Assembly: GCA_964430105.1 (NCBI GenBank)
Contig: CAYSEF010000001.1
Coordinates: 80,579 to 144,578 of the forward strand
Length of the DNA: 64,000 bases
DNA from: UMGS1696 sp964430105
GTDB taxonomy: Bacteria > Bacillota > Clostridia > Oscillospirales > CAG-272
Direction of reading: 5' to 3'
How positions within the stretch are numbered: position 1 is the first letter of the stretch; each line of letters begins with the position of its first letter. Position numbers and translations under genes: made by a program. This document shows, piece after piece, positions 8,120-17,100 of this stretch. The notes under the pieces were generated by a model. That model did no database searches. It was not told the DNA's origin and was given only the letters and a program-made list of their open reading frames with translations.

Positions 8120-9304
8120 GTGTCTTTTTTTACTAATCTATATGAATCAACGGGGCTTCCGATCCTTTTAAGCGATCCGATTCTCCTTGTAAAAACTTTG
8201 ATCATGTACGTGATCGTTGGTGCGCTGTTCTATCTTGCTATTGTGCGCAAGTTTGAACCTCTGCTCCTTCTGCCGATTGCATTCGGTATGCTTCTTGCAA
8301 ACCTTCCCGGTGCGAACCTTTTCCATATGGATCTCTTCATTCATGAAGATGGCTCGCCAATCAATATTCAGACTATCGTTGAACAGGGTAATCTGATTGA
8401 CTTCTTGTACCTCGGCGTTAAGCTCGGTATATATCCTTCTTTGATATTCCTCGGTGTAGGCGCGATGACAGACTTTACTGCCCTTATCGCTAACCCGAAG
8501 TCACTTCTTATCGGTGCAGCTGCACAGCTCGGCGTATTCGTTGCGTTTATCGGTGCTCTGTTCCTTGGATTTACACCTGAGCAGGCTTCATCTATCGGTA
8601 TTATCGGTGGTGCTGATGGCCCTACGGCTATTCTTGTCACAAAAACATTGGCTCCTGAGCTTCTCGGTGCTATAGCGATTGCTGCGTATAGCTATATGGC
8701 GCTCATTCCGATCATTCAGCCGCCGTTTATGAAGCTTATAACTACCAAGAAGGAACGTGCTATCGTAATGACGAACCTTCGCCCTGTATCTCACCTCGAA
8801 AAGGTAGTATTCCCGATCATCGTAACACTCATCGTTTGTATTATCGTTCCCGATGCTGCTCCGCTTGTAGGCTTCCTCATGCTTGGTAACCTTCTGAATG
8901 TCAGTGGCGTATGTGACCGTCTTTCAAAGACCGCACAGAACGAGCTTATGAACATCGTTACAATTTGTCTTGGTGTTTCTGTTGGTGCTACAGCAAATGC
9001 TGATAACTTCCTTGCACTTGATACACTCAAGATCATCTTCCTCGGTCTTACTGCGTTCTGCATTTCGACTTGTGGTGGTCTTCTCTTTGCTAAGTTCATG
9101 TGCTGGATCACAAAGGGTAAAATCAACCCGCTTATCGGTTCCGCAGGTGTATCAGCAGTTCCGATGGCAGCGCGTGTAGCTCAGCTTCAGGGACAGAAGG
9201 AGAATCCTTCCAACTTCCTTCTCATGCACGCAATGGGCCCGAACGTAGCCGGCGTTATCGGTTCTGCCGTAGCTGCAGGCGTATTCCTGTCTTATTTCGG
9301 CTAA
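8120..9304 (+). CDS. oadB: Na+-translocating decarboxylase beta subunit (OadB/MmdB/GcdB family)
   Basis: A 394-residue polytopic membrane protein that starts with GTG, set by AGGAG at 8106-8110. The family signature Ile-Ile-Gly-Gly-Ala-Asp-Gly-Pro-Thr-Ala-Ile contains Asp166, equivalent to the Asp needed for Na+ binding in OadB, and the C-terminal Met-Gly-Pro-Asn-Val-Ala-Gly-Val-Ile-Gly-Ser motif is intact. The subunit decarboxylates carboxybiotin and exports Na+ (family knowledge). About nine to eleven membrane helices can be seen. Placement between the biotin carrier and the OadA-like gene fits a complete sodium pump. Confidence 0.93.
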   Translation: MSFFTNLYESTGLPILLSDPILLVKTLIMYVIVGALFYLAIVRKFEPLLLLPIAFGMLLANLPGANLFHMDLFIHEDGSPINIQTIVEQGNLIDFLYLGVKLGIYPSLIFLGVGAMTDFTALIANPKSLLIGAAAQLGVFVAFIGALFLGFTPEQASSIGIIGGADGPTAILVTKTLAPELLGAIAIAAYSYMALIPIIQPPFMKLITTKKERAIVMTNLRPVSHLEKVVFPIIVTLIVCIIVPDAAPLVGFLMLGNLLNVSGVCDRLSKTAQNELMNIVTICLGVSVGATANADNFLALDTLKIIFLGLTAFCISTCGGLLFAKFMCWITKGKINPLIGSAGVSAVPMAARVAQLQGQKENPSNFLLMHAMGPNVAGVIGSAVAAGVFLSYFG

Positions 9305-9329
9305 TATATGTAGTGATTGACAGTGGTTT

Positions 9330-9375
9330 GACCGGTGTTTTGGGAAATGCACTGCAAAAACTAAAACAACCGGTC
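9330..9375 (+). other. Intra-operon hairpin between oadB and the OadA-like gene
   Basis: GACCGGTGTTTT at 9330-9341 pairs with AAAACAACCGGTC at 9363-9375, giving about 12 pairs with one bulge and a 21-base loop. No T-run follows, so it is probably not a terminator. It may protect or divide the transcript, which would allow different amounts of the last genes. Confidence 0.5.
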
Positions 9376-9420
9376 TTACCGATGTCATGAGTTATTTTAC
9401 GAAAGGAATTATTTAAATAT

Positions 9421-10818
9421 ATGGCAAAAGTAAAAATTACTGAAACCGTTCTGCGTGACTCTCATCAGTCCCTGATTGCCACTCGTATGACAACTGAGCA
9501 GATGCTTCCTATTCTGGAAGAAATGGACAAAGTAGGCTATTATTCTCTCGAAGCATGGGGCGGTGCAACATTCGATTCATGTATGCGTTTCCTTAATGAA
9601 GATCCGTGGGAAAGACTTCGCAAAATTCGTGCTAAGGTTAAGAATACAAAGCTTCAGATGCTGTTCCGTGGTCAGAATATTCTCGGATATCGTCACTATG
9701 CTGATGACGTTGTAGAATATTTCGTTCAGAAATCTATCGCAAACGGTATCGATATCCTTAGAATTTTCGATGCAATGAACGATGCTCGTAACCTCAAGAC
9801 TGCTATTGATGCAACAAAGAAGGAAGGCGGACACGTTCAGGCTGCTATTAGCTATACTATTAGCCCTGTTCATTCCAGCGAAGCCTTCGCAAAGTATGCA
9901 AAGCAGCTTGAAGAAATGGGTGCTGACTCCATTTGTATCAAGGATATGTCCGGTCTTCTCACACCTTATACCGCTTATGATCTCGTTAAGACGATCAAGA
10001 GCGAAATCAAGATTCCTGTACAGCTCCATACACACTATACTACAGGTCTTGCATCTATGACTATTCTTAAGGCTATTGAAGCTGGCGTTGACATCGTTGA
10101 TACTGCAATCTCCCCGATGGCTATGGGTACTTCTCAGGCTCCGACAGAAGCTATTGTAGCTACACTTCAGAATACAGAATACGATACAGGTCTCGATCTT
10201 GCTCAGCTTGATAAGATCTGCAAGTATTTCACACCTCTCCGTGAAGAATACCTCGCTTCCGGTCTTCTCGATCCTAAGGTACTCAAGGTTGACGTAAACT
10301 GTCTCCTTTATCAGGTACCCGGCGGTATGCTTTCCAACCTTGTTTCTCAGCTTAAGCAGCAGGGCAAGAGCGATAAGCTTCCCGAAGTTCTCGAAGAAGT
10401 TCCGAGAGTTCGTGCGGATGCAGGTTATGCTCCTCTCGTAACTCCTACTTCACAGATCGTAGGTACACAGGCCGTTCTTAATGTAATTGCAGGCGAACGC
10501 TATAAGCTCGTTTCTAAGGAATTCAAGGGTATGATCCGTGGCGATTACGGTCAGGCACCTGCTCCTATCAAGCCCGAATTCGTTAAGAAGATCATCGGTG
10601 ACGAAGAACCTATCACTTGTCGTCCGGCTGATAAGCTTGCACCTGAACTCGATTCTCTCCGTGAAAAGGTTAAGCCCTACATGGAACAGGAGGAAGATGT
10701 GCTTTCTTATGCTCTGTTTGAACAGGTTGCGACCAAGTTCTTTGAATACCGTAAGGCTAAGAAGTACGGTCTTGATGCTGATTCCGCAGATGCAAAGCTC
10801 GGAGTACATTCGGTTTAA
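9421..10818 (+). CDS. oadA: Oxaloacetate decarboxylase alpha / 5S-type carboxyltransferase subunit
   Basis: A 465-residue protein of the pyruvate carboxyltransferase family (HMGL-like TIM barrel plus helical domain). It opens with Thr-Glu-Thr-Val-Leu-Arg-Asp-Ser-His-Gln; Asp13, Lys174 (Ile-Lys-Asp-Met) and His203/His205 (Leu-His-Thr-His) match the metal and catalytic residues of OadA and the transcarboxylase 5S subunit. The C-terminal biotin domain of classical OadA is absent, as expected because a separate carrier is encoded in the operon. It would carboxylate pyruvate or decarboxylate oxaloacetate through biotin. With the acyl-CoA carboxyltransferase at 5711 this gives both halves of a transcarboxylase. 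Confidence 0.9.
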   Translation: MAKVKITETVLRDSHQSLIATRMTTEQMLPILEEMDKVGYYSLEAWGGATFDSCMRFLNEDPWERLRKIRAKVKNTKLQMLFRGQNILGYRHYADDVVEYFVQKSIANGIDILRIFDAMNDARNLKTAIDATKKEGGHVQAAISYTISPVHSSEAFAKYAKQLEEMGADSICIKDMSGLLTPYTAYDLVKTIKSEIKIPVQLHTHYTTGLASMTILKAIEAGVDIVDTAISPMAMGTSQAPTEAIVATLQNTEYDTGLDLAQLDKICKYFTPLREEYLASGLLDPKVLKVDVNCLLYQVPGGMLSNLVSQLKQQGKSDKLPEVLEEVPRVRADAGYAPLVTPTSQIVGTQAVLNVIAGERYKLVSKEFKGMIRGDYGQAPAPIKPEFVKKIIGDEEPITCRPADKLAPELDSLREKVKPYMEQEEDVLSYALFEQVATKFFEYRKAKKYGLDADSADAKLGVHSV

Positions 10819-10824
10819 TAGACT

Positions 10825-11460
10825 ATGATTTTGGTATGTGATAACGAGATAAACGCACGAACGAAAGCTCTTCACAGAATGTTGTATAAGGCAGGGTATC
10901 CTTGTGCTGAAGTATCTGTTAAAGAGATTGGCGATTTTCTTCCGGCAAAGCTGATTGTTTGCTATTACGAAGCATTCGACAATATTCGTCGTGGACCTTA
11001 CGATAATATATTTGCAATAGTCATAGGCAAGGGATTTGTTAATTCTGCGCTTAATGCTGTGCGTGTAGATAATGAAGAAGAAGCTTGCATAAAAGCAAAA
11101 GAATATATTCGTAAGCTGTTTGGAATAGGTGAGAGTGAAACATATGAATTTGGTGTTTTAGTGGACTCATCTGTTTTCATGGCAAAAAAGTATATTGAGA
11201 TATACGGAAATATCATAGAGTTACCTATAAGTGAATATATGATATTTAAGTATTTTCTTGCATTTGCAGGTGAGGGCTATTATTTTACGCCACAAAAAAT
11301 ACGTAAATTCTGTTATATACGCACATTGCGAAATGAAGACAATATCGAAGGAAATGTTTCGGTTCATATTCACAATTTGAATCGTGCGATAATGAATGTG
11401 TATGGTAAGACATTCATTAAAGCGAAACGCTATATCGGTTATTACGCGCTTGAATTATGA
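10825..11460 (+). CDS. OmpR-like winged-helix protein with a degenerate N-terminal domain
   Basis: A 211-residue protein. Residues 110-210 read as an OmpR/PhoB-type winged helix: a beta strand (Ile-Glu-Leu-Pro-Ile-Ser-Glu-Tyr) where family members have Leu-Thr-x-x-Glu-Phe, a helix, and the C-terminal Val-Ser-Val-His-Ile-His-Asn-Leu-Asn-Arg recognition helix ending in a Tyr-Ile-Gly-Tyr-Tyr-Ala-Leu hairpin. The N-terminal part is receiver-sized but lacks the acidic triad, phosphorylated Asp and Lys of a working receiver. No ribosome binding site is visible; the ATG lies six bases after the OadA stop, so translation is probably coupled. It may regulate this operon. Function is inference. Confidence 0.6.
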   Translation: MILVCDNEINARTKALHRMLYKAGYPCAEVSVKEIGDFLPAKLIVCYYEAFDNIRRGPYDNIFAIVIGKGFVNSALNAVRVDNEEEACIKAKEYIRKLFGIGESETYEFGVLVDSSVFMAKKYIEIYGNIIELPISEYMIFKYFLAFAGEGYYFTPQKIRKFCYIRTLRNEDNIEGNVSVHIHNLNRAIMNVYGKTFIKAKRYIGYYALEL

Positions 11461-11467
11461 TAATAGA

Positions 11468-11506
11468 AAAACACCGTTTTCTAATTTGATAGAAACGGTG
11501 TTTTTT
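11468..11506. terminator. Bidirectional terminator between convergent genes
   Basis: An AACACCGTTTTCT arm pairs with AGAAACGGTGTT across an 8-base loop, with A-run before and T-run after. It serves both the winged-helix gene (+) and the XRE gene (-). Confidence 0.88.
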
Positions 11507-11511
11507 GTTTT

Positions 11512-12393
11512 CTATATTCTGAATTTATCGATCAATTCAAGCTTGCGTCGAGAAGAATTATACGCAATTCTGACATCTCCCAGAGTGTTGGCAGTATTTT
11601 CAAGATCGCAAAGTACACGATATTGCATAAAATACGGGAGTGACGGTTCGAGAGATAGCTCTCTAAGACGCTTCATAGCTTCATTCAAACGCTCATCTTT
11701 TATCATTGCTAAGGCTGATATATGACGTTCAGCATAGGAATTTCGTTGGAAAGGAGAAGTAAAGCTTTCACCGGATTGAATAAGCTTTAGTGCGATAAAG
11801 TATTGTACAAGCGTAAATGGAACAAATTCACCACAAGAATTGGGATCGTATAAAACATCCGGTATGGAGTCGGAGCAAGATGAGTGGAATAATTCTCGGT
11901 AAAATATGAGCGCACGTGAAAATTCGTTTCCACAGTATATCGAAGTGTTCGCATATTTTTCTGCCTTATCAAGATCAGCAAAAGCTAAGCGAAATTCAAG
12001 GGCATAGGCGTGATCTGAGGCTGTGTTCATGTAAGATACAGCAAGAATATACGACAGCTCATCATCCATTGCCGAGGAGGGAATATTCGCACATATTGCT
12101 TCACATTCACTGTATTTTTTTTGCTTAAATTCTTCCTTCAACGCACCAATGATGGACATTTTGAAGAACTTTCCTTCATCCTCATCGCTTGCTGTGAAGA
12201 AAAAACCTGCCGGAGTTTCAAGTCGTTCTGCAATATATAGCAAAGTAGAAACAGACGGCGAAGCGTTTCCGCTTTCAATAAGACTTAACATATTTCGTGT
12301 GATTTTGTCACCTGCGAGATCCTTTTGCGTTATTCCACGTTGCTTTCTGAGTTCACGTATTTTTTCACCCAGTTTTTTGTCGGAATTAGGCAT
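11512..12393 (-). CDS. XRE-family regulator with C-terminal TPR-like helices
   Basis: A 293-residue protein. Residues 5-65 are a Cro/C1-type helix-turn-helix (Gly-Ile-Thr-Gln-Lys-Asp-Leu-Ala and Leu-Ile-Glu-Ser-Gly-Asn-Ala-Ser-Pro-Ser). The remainder is helical and looks like tetratricopeptide repeats, as in RRNPP-type or Rgg-like regulators, which often bind peptides; that ligand is a guess. The frame opens at 12438, but the ATG at 12393 has GGAG about nine bases ahead and starts directly before the helix-turn-helix. It overlaps the end of the DivIVA-like gene by 8 bases, so the two are in one transcript and probably coupled. Confidence 0.8.
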   Translation of the reverse strand: MPNSDKKLGEKIRELRKQRGITQKDLAGDKITRNMLSLIESGNASPSVSTLLYIAERLETPAGFFFTASDEDEGKFFKMSIIGALKEEFKQKKYSECEAICANIPSSAMDDELSYILAVSYMNTASDHAYALEFRLAFADLDKAEKYANTSIYCGNEFSRALIFYRELFHSSCSDSIPDVLYDPNSCGEFVPFTLVQYFIALKLIQSGESFTSPFQRNSYAERHISALAMIKDERLNEAMKRLRELSLEPSLPYFMQYRVLCDLENTANTLGDVRIAYNSSRRKLELIDKFRI

Positions 12394-13477
12394 CGGTATT
12401 TTCTCCATTATTAGACTCAGAAAGACCGTATTTGCCATCCATTTCAGCGAGTTTTGTTTCTATTCCTTCCGAAAGACAGCTGTGATAATAGTCTACCCTA
12501 TCGTTAAGCTCACCGGAGCGTGTTTCAATTTTTGAAAGCAGAGTTTTGAATTCGTATCGAATGTCAGTAAAGCTTGTGTTGATTTCACGCATACAATTTT
12601 CAATGCTTGCGTGAAGATCAGAACTAATACTGTTGAGAAGCTCATTTGCTGTTTGCGATAATCTTTTGCGAATATACATAGCCTCAGCATCAGTTTCAGC
12701 TTTTGTTTTTGCAATCATTTCGTTGCAGTCATTTCGCTTTTGTTCACATTCCTGCTCAGCTTCTGAAAGTATACGCTCGGATTCCTCTTTGGCTGAAGAT
12801 ATAAGAGCATCAGCATTTCTGTTGGCGTTGATTAGAATATCTCCGAGTTGGGAACTGATTTTGTCGTACATTCCAACCTTGTATGCAGGACTGTTTTTGT
12901 CATCAGCATTTTCATTGAAGTTTTTTGCTGCTTCAAGTGCATTTGCAAGCTCATCAAATTTAGCTGAAAGCGATTCTTGCTCAGAGATTAGTGCCTTTTT
13001 TTCCTGTTCCAGGGTAACGCACTTTCTTTTTTCAGCATTCAAATTCTCTTGAATATCTGACATAGCCTTTATATGCGATTTGTTGAGAGCTTCTATTTCA
13101 TCCTTTTTTTCGGCAATTACCTTTATTTGTGCTTCGGATTCGCTTTTGTAAAATGCCACTGATTTCAGCGTGTCTGCAAGCTCTTTTTCTTTTTCTGCAA
13201 GCTCGTTGGCTTTTATCACTGATGCTTTTTCGGCGGCAGTAAGCTTTACAGAGAGAGTGTTTCGTTCGTTCTCAGCTGCAGCTAACTTAGCTTCAAGCTG
13301 AGATAAAGAATCATTCAGAGAGTTAAGCTCGTCAGCTTTTGCCGAAAGTTCAGCAATTTTTTGATTCAAAGCTTCGATTTCCGCCGAATGTTTTAGGTCT
13401 GTTTCTTTGATATAATTATTTACATCATCACGGTTGAAGCCACCGATCTGACTGCGGAACATTTTTGTATCGCTCAT
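12386..13477 (-). CDS. DivIVA-domain coiled-coil protein
   Basis: A 363-residue protein. The first 35 residues match the DivIVA/GpsB membrane-binding head (Phe-Arg-Ser-Gln-Ile-Gly-Gly-Phe-Asn-Arg-Asp-Asp-Val-Asn-x-Tyr-Ile). Nearly all the rest is heptad-rich coiled coil (Leu, Ala, Glu, Lys) with two helical breaks. DivIVA proteins mark curved membrane at poles and septa and recruit division or cell-wall factors. ATG at 13477 is chosen over the open frame at 13522 because GGAGG at 13485-13489 lies seven bases ahead. The XRE gene follows with an 8-base overlap. Confidence 0.82.
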   Translation of the reverse strand: MSDTKMFRSQIGGFNRDDVNNYIKETDLKHSAEIEALNQKIAELSAKADELNSLNDSLSQLEAKLAAAENERNTLSVKLTAAEKASVIKANELAEKEKELADTLKSVAFYKSESEAQIKVIAEKKDEIEALNKSHIKAMSDIQENLNAEKRKCVTLEQEKKALISEQESLSAKFDELANALEAAKNFNENADDKNSPAYKVGMYDKISSQLGDILINANRNADALISSAKEESERILSEAEQECEQKRNDCNEMIAKTKAETDAEAMYIRKRLSQTANELLNSISSDLHASIENCMREINTSFTDIRYEFKTLLSKIETRSGELNDRVDYYHSCLSEGIETKLAEMDGKYGLSESNNGENTDA

Positions 13478-13537
13478 GCTAAATCCTCCGATCATTATTA
13501 TGTCGTAAATCATATAACTCAATCAATTAATGTATAT

Positions 13538-13566
13538 ATTTTAACATATTTTGTCCGAAAAATCAA
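13538..13566 (-). promoter_or_regulatory. Promoter for the divIVA-like/XRE operon
   Basis: Leftward TTGATT (complement 13561-13566), 17-base spacer, TAAAAT (complement 13538-13543), about 60 bases before the start codon. The 300-base gap 13478-13778 holds only this and the divergent gltX promoter. Confidence 0.6.
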
Positions 13567-13703
13567 CAGTATAGCTGTCATATATCGCTGAAAAGTAAAA
13601 TTAATTTACATTATGTGTGTTGTCAGTATTGGTTAAACAGAAAAACGTGTTCATAAAGCAAAAATGAACTTTGTTAAAAAGAAAAAAATATGGAATATTC
13701 ATA

Positions 13704-13732
13704 TAGACGAGTGGAGAAAAATGTGTTATAAT
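13704..13732 (+). promoter_or_regulatory. Promoter for gltX-glnS
   Basis: TAGACG at 13704-13709, 17-base spacer with TGTG before the -10, TATAAT at 13727-13732, 47 bases before the gltX ATG. Confidence 0.6.
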
Positions 13733-13778
13733 ATAGGGTAAAATGAAATATTTATAGTTAAACGAATGGAGAATAAAA

Positions 13779-15425
13779 ATGGATTATAAATATCTTGCCG
13801 ATCTTCTGTTTCCGAATTTGAAGATGACGGTAGAAGAGGTTGAGTCAAAATATCCTCCGAGAATGCTTCCGGAAGGTGCGATCGTTACCCGTATGGCTCC
13901 GTCTCCGACAGGCTTTGTTCATCTTGGTAACCTTGTACAGGGCTTGACAGCAGAAAGAATGGCTCATCAGTCAAATGGTGTTCTTTTCCTTCGAGTAGAA
14001 GATACTGATGCAAAGCGTGAAGTTCCCGGCGCAGTAGAAGTGCTGCTCGAAACATTGAAGCACTATGGAATTTCCTTTGATGAAGGTGCAACTATCGATG
14101 GTGACTCAGGTAATTATGGACCTTATCGTCAGCGTCAGCGTGCAGATATCTATCATGTTTTCGCAAAAAAGCTTGTCGAACAGGGTATGGCATATCCATG
14201 TTTTTGTACCGAAGAACAGCTTGCCGCTATGCGTGAACAGCAGGAAGCTAATAAGGAAACCACAGGCTATTATGGAAAATATGCAATGTGGCGTGATCGC
14301 TCGATTGAAGATATAAAAGAACAGATAGATGCCGGTTGCCCGTGGGTTCTTCGTTTCCGCAGCACAGGAAGTATCGAAAATCAGTTCAAATTTGATGATT
14401 TGGTAAAGGGTAAACTGACCATTACAGAAAACGATATCGACCACGTTCTTCTTAAATCCGATGGTATTCCGACATATCATTTTGCACATGCAGTAGACGA
14501 TCATCTTATGCGTACCACTCATGTTGTTCGTGGTGATGAATGGCTTCCAACACTTCCGTTCCATATCCAGCTTTTCAACGCACTTGGATTTAAGCTTCCG
14601 AAGTACGTTCACATTGGCCCTCTTATGAAGATGGATGGAAATTCCAAGCGCAAGCTCAGTAAGCGTAAGGACCCCGAACTCGCACTGACTTATTATAAAG
14701 CAGAAGGTTTCCCGGTAGAAGCAGTATATGAGTATATTATGACGCTTCTTAATTCAAATTTCGAGGACTGGAGACGTGCAAATCCCGATGCACCTGCTGA
14801 TACCTTCAAATTCAGTCCTAAGAAGCTGAATCCCGCAGGTAGCTTGTTTGACTATGCAAAGCTTACAGATGTATCTAAGAATGTTATCTGTAAAATGGAT
14901 GCAGAGAAGGTTTATACACTTCTCACCGAATGGGCAAACGAATTTGATACCGATTTCGGTGCAAAGCTTACAGCTGATCCTGAATTTGCAAAGAAAATTT
15001 TGGCTATCGGACGTGGTGGCAAAAAGCCGAGAAAAGACCTTGCAGTGTGGAAGGATGCTAAGCCTTACATGGGATTCTTCTACGATGATTATTTTGCTAT
15101 TGAAGAAGCTATTCCCGAAAAATTCAGCCGTGATGATGTAAAAACTGTCCTTAATCAGTTCAAAGAAAAATTTGATATGGCTGACGATATGAATACATGG
15201 TTTGGTAAGATCCAGCAGATCGGTGAAGAAATTGGTTATACTTCCGATATGAAAGCATATAAAGCGAATCCGGAAGCCTATAATGGCAATGTCAGCGATG
15301 TTTCCATGTTTATTCGTATAGCAGTAACAGGAAAAATGAATTCTCCCGATATGTACGCAGTAATGCAGATACTCGGCAAGGAAAAAGTGATTGCCAGAAT
15401 CGATGCAATGCTGAACACTCTTTAA
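13779..15425 (+). CDS. gltX: Glutamate--tRNA ligase
   Basis: A 548-residue class I synthetase that charges tRNA with glutamate. The HIGH-type motif is His48-Leu-Gly-Asn in the Pro-Ser-Pro-Thr-Gly-Phe-Val-His-Leu-Gly context, and the KMSKS-type motif is Lys-Leu-Ser-Lys-Arg at about 292-296. A Cys-Phe-Cys pair near residue 144 sits in the zinc-like insertion of the family. At about 550 residues it is of the longer clostridial type. A typical GGAG ribosome binding site precedes the ATG. glnS starts 19 bases after its stop, so the two synthetases are co-transcribed. Confidence 0.95.
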   Translation: MDYKYLADLLFPNLKMTVEEVESKYPPRMLPEGAIVTRMAPSPTGFVHLGNLVQGLTAERMAHQSNGVLFLRVEDTDAKREVPGAVEVLLETLKHYGISFDEGATIDGDSGNYGPYRQRQRADIYHVFAKKLVEQGMAYPCFCTEEQLAAMREQQEANKETTGYYGKYAMWRDRSIEDIKEQIDAGCPWVLRFRSTGSIENQFKFDDLVKGKLTITENDIDHVLLKSDGIPTYHFAHAVDDHLMRTTHVVRGDEWLPTLPFHIQLFNALGFKLPKYVHIGPLMKMDGNSKRKLSKRKDPELALTYYKAEGFPVEAVYEYIMTLLNSNFEDWRRANPDAPADTFKFSPKKLNPAGSLFDYAKLTDVSKNVICKMDAEKVYTLLTEWANEFDTDFGAKLTADPEFAKKILAIGRGGKKPRKDLAVWKDAKPYMGFFYDDYFAIEEAIPEKFSRDDVKTVLNQFKEKFDMADDMNTWFGKIQQIGEEIGYTSDMKAYKANPEAYNGNVSDVSMFIRIAVTGKMNSPDMYAVMQILGKEKVIARIDAMLNTL

Positions 15426-15444
15426 TATTAATGGAGTAAAAAAT

Positions 15445-17088
15445 ATGGCAGAAAATAATAATTTTATTCATGAATTTATAGAAGAAGATATCGCCGCAGG
15501 AAAAACAAAGCGTGTTCATACTCGTTTTCCGCCTGAACCAAACGGTTATCTTCATATTGGACATTGCAAAGCCTTGATAATCGACTTTGGTACTGCAAAA
15601 AAGTATGGCGGTCTTTGCAATCTCAGAATGGATGATACAAATCCGGCTAAGGAAGATACAGAATTTGTCGATGCAATCCAGGAAGATATTCATTGGCTCG
15701 GCTTTGACTGGGATGACAGATTTTTCTATGGCTCCGACTATTTTGAAAAGACCTATGAGCTTGCAGAACAGCTTATTAAGGATGGCAACGCTTATGTCTG
15801 CGAACTCACACCTGAGCAGTTCAAAGAATACCGTGGCGATCTCACACATCCTGCAATATCTCCGTTCCGCGATCGTCCAATCGAAGAAAGCCTTGATCTT
15901 TTCCGTCGAATGAGAGCAGGTGAGTTTGAAGAAGGTAAGTATACACTTCGTGCGAAGATAGACCTTGCCTCCGGAAACTTTAATATGCGTGACCCTGTTC
16001 TGTATCGTATTCGCTATATTGAGCATCATAGACAGGGAACAAAGTGGTGTATTTTCCCGATGTACGACTTTGCTCACCCGATACAGGATGCACTCGAAGG
16101 AATAACACATAGCCTTTGCTCACTTGAATATGAAGATCATCGCCCGCTCTATAATTGGGTAATTGAGCATTGTGATGTTCCGTCTACTCCTCGCCAGATA
16201 GAATTTGCACGTTTGAATATCACAAATACTGTACTTTCCAAGAGATATCTGCGTAACCTCGTTGAAACAGGCGTAGTTGACGGTTGGGATGACCCCCGTA
16301 TGCCTACACTTTGTGGCTTGAGAAGACGTGGATATACACCTGAATCTATCCTCGACTTCATTGATAGAATCGGTGTTTCTAAGGCGAATAGTATGGTTAA
16401 TATCGGACTTCTCGAACATTGCATCCGTGAAGAGCTGAACGTCAAGGCCGAAAGAAGAATAGCGGTTCTGAAACCGATTAAGGTAGTTATCGATAACTAT
16501 CCTGAGGATAAGACTGAGTATTTTGAAATCACTAATAATCCTAACGACCCTGAAGCAGGTACACGCAAAGTTCCGTTTACCAAAGAGATTTATATAGATG
16601 CGGATGATTTTGCTGAAGTTCCACCGCCGAAGTTCTTCCGTCTTAAACCGGGCGGAGAAGTACGTCTTATGAGTAGCTATATTATCAAATGTGGCGATAT
16701 CATAAAGAATGAAGATGGCTCTATAAAGGAAATTCACGCAACTGCTGACCTTGATGTCGGAACAGGAACACCTACAGACAGAAAGATTAAGGGTACAATC
16801 CACTGGCTCTCTGCTAAATATGCTATTGATTCAGAGGTTATCCTCTATGATCGCCTTTTCACAGAGGAAAATATGAATGATCTTCCGGAAGGTAAGACAT
16901 ATGTGGATTACCTCAATCCGGAATCTGCACTGAAAGCGGAAAACGCAAAGGTTGAACCTTCTCTTGCTGAAGCAAAACCCGGTGATAAATTCCAGTTTGT
17001 GAGAATTGGCTATTTCTGCAAGGATACTAAAAATGAAGGCACATTCAATAGAGTAGTATCTCTTAAGGGAAGCTATAAGGCTGAATAA
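15445..17088 (+). CDS. glnS: Glutamine--tRNA ligase
   Basis: A 547-residue class I synthetase that makes Gln-tRNA(Gln) directly. His37-Ile-Gly-His is the HIGH motif and Val-Leu-Ser-Lys-Arg (about 265-269) the KMSKS motif. GlnRS is separated from GluRS by its Asn-Gly-Tyr-Leu-His-Ile-Gly-His-Cys-Lys-Ala opening, by Arg-Met-Asp-Asp-Thr-Asn-Pro, and by a C-terminal double beta-barrel (residues 340-545). Many Firmicutes lack GlnRS and use GluRS plus the GatCAB amidotransferase, so this gene points to a direct route, probably acquired by transfer in this lineage (family knowledge). A hairpin of the repeated terminator family closes the operon. Confidence 0.95.
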   Translation: MAENNNFIHEFIEEDIAAGKTKRVHTRFPPEPNGYLHIGHCKALIIDFGTAKKYGGLCNLRMDDTNPAKEDTEFVDAIQEDIHWLGFDWDDRFFYGSDYFEKTYELAEQLIKDGNAYVCELTPEQFKEYRGDLTHPAISPFRDRPIEESLDLFRRMRAGEFEEGKYTLRAKIDLASGNFNMRDPVLYRIRYIEHHRQGTKWCIFPMYDFAHPIQDALEGITHSLCSLEYEDHRPLYNWVIEHCDVPSTPRQIEFARLNITNTVLSKRYLRNLVETGVVDGWDDPRMPTLCGLRRRGYTPESILDFIDRIGVSKANSMVNIGLLEHCIREELNVKAERRIAVLKPIKVVIDNYPEDKTEYFEITNNPNDPEAGTRKVPFTKEIYIDADDFAEVPPPKFFRLKPGGEVRLMSSYIIKCGDIIKNEDGSIKEIHATADLDVGTGTPTDRKIKGTIHWLSAKYAIDSEVILYDRLFTEENMNDLPEGKTYVDYLNPESALKAENAKVEPSLAEAKPGDKFQFVRIGYFCKDTKNEGTFNRVVSLKGSYKAE

Positions 17089-17100
17089 TTTATAAATTTA

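Noticed and set aside
7627..8205. Long Cys/Arg-rich reading frame on the minus strand opposite the biotin carrier
   Set aside because: It is produced by the Ala/Pro-rich linker repeats of the biotin carrier read backwards; the plus-strand protein is certain.
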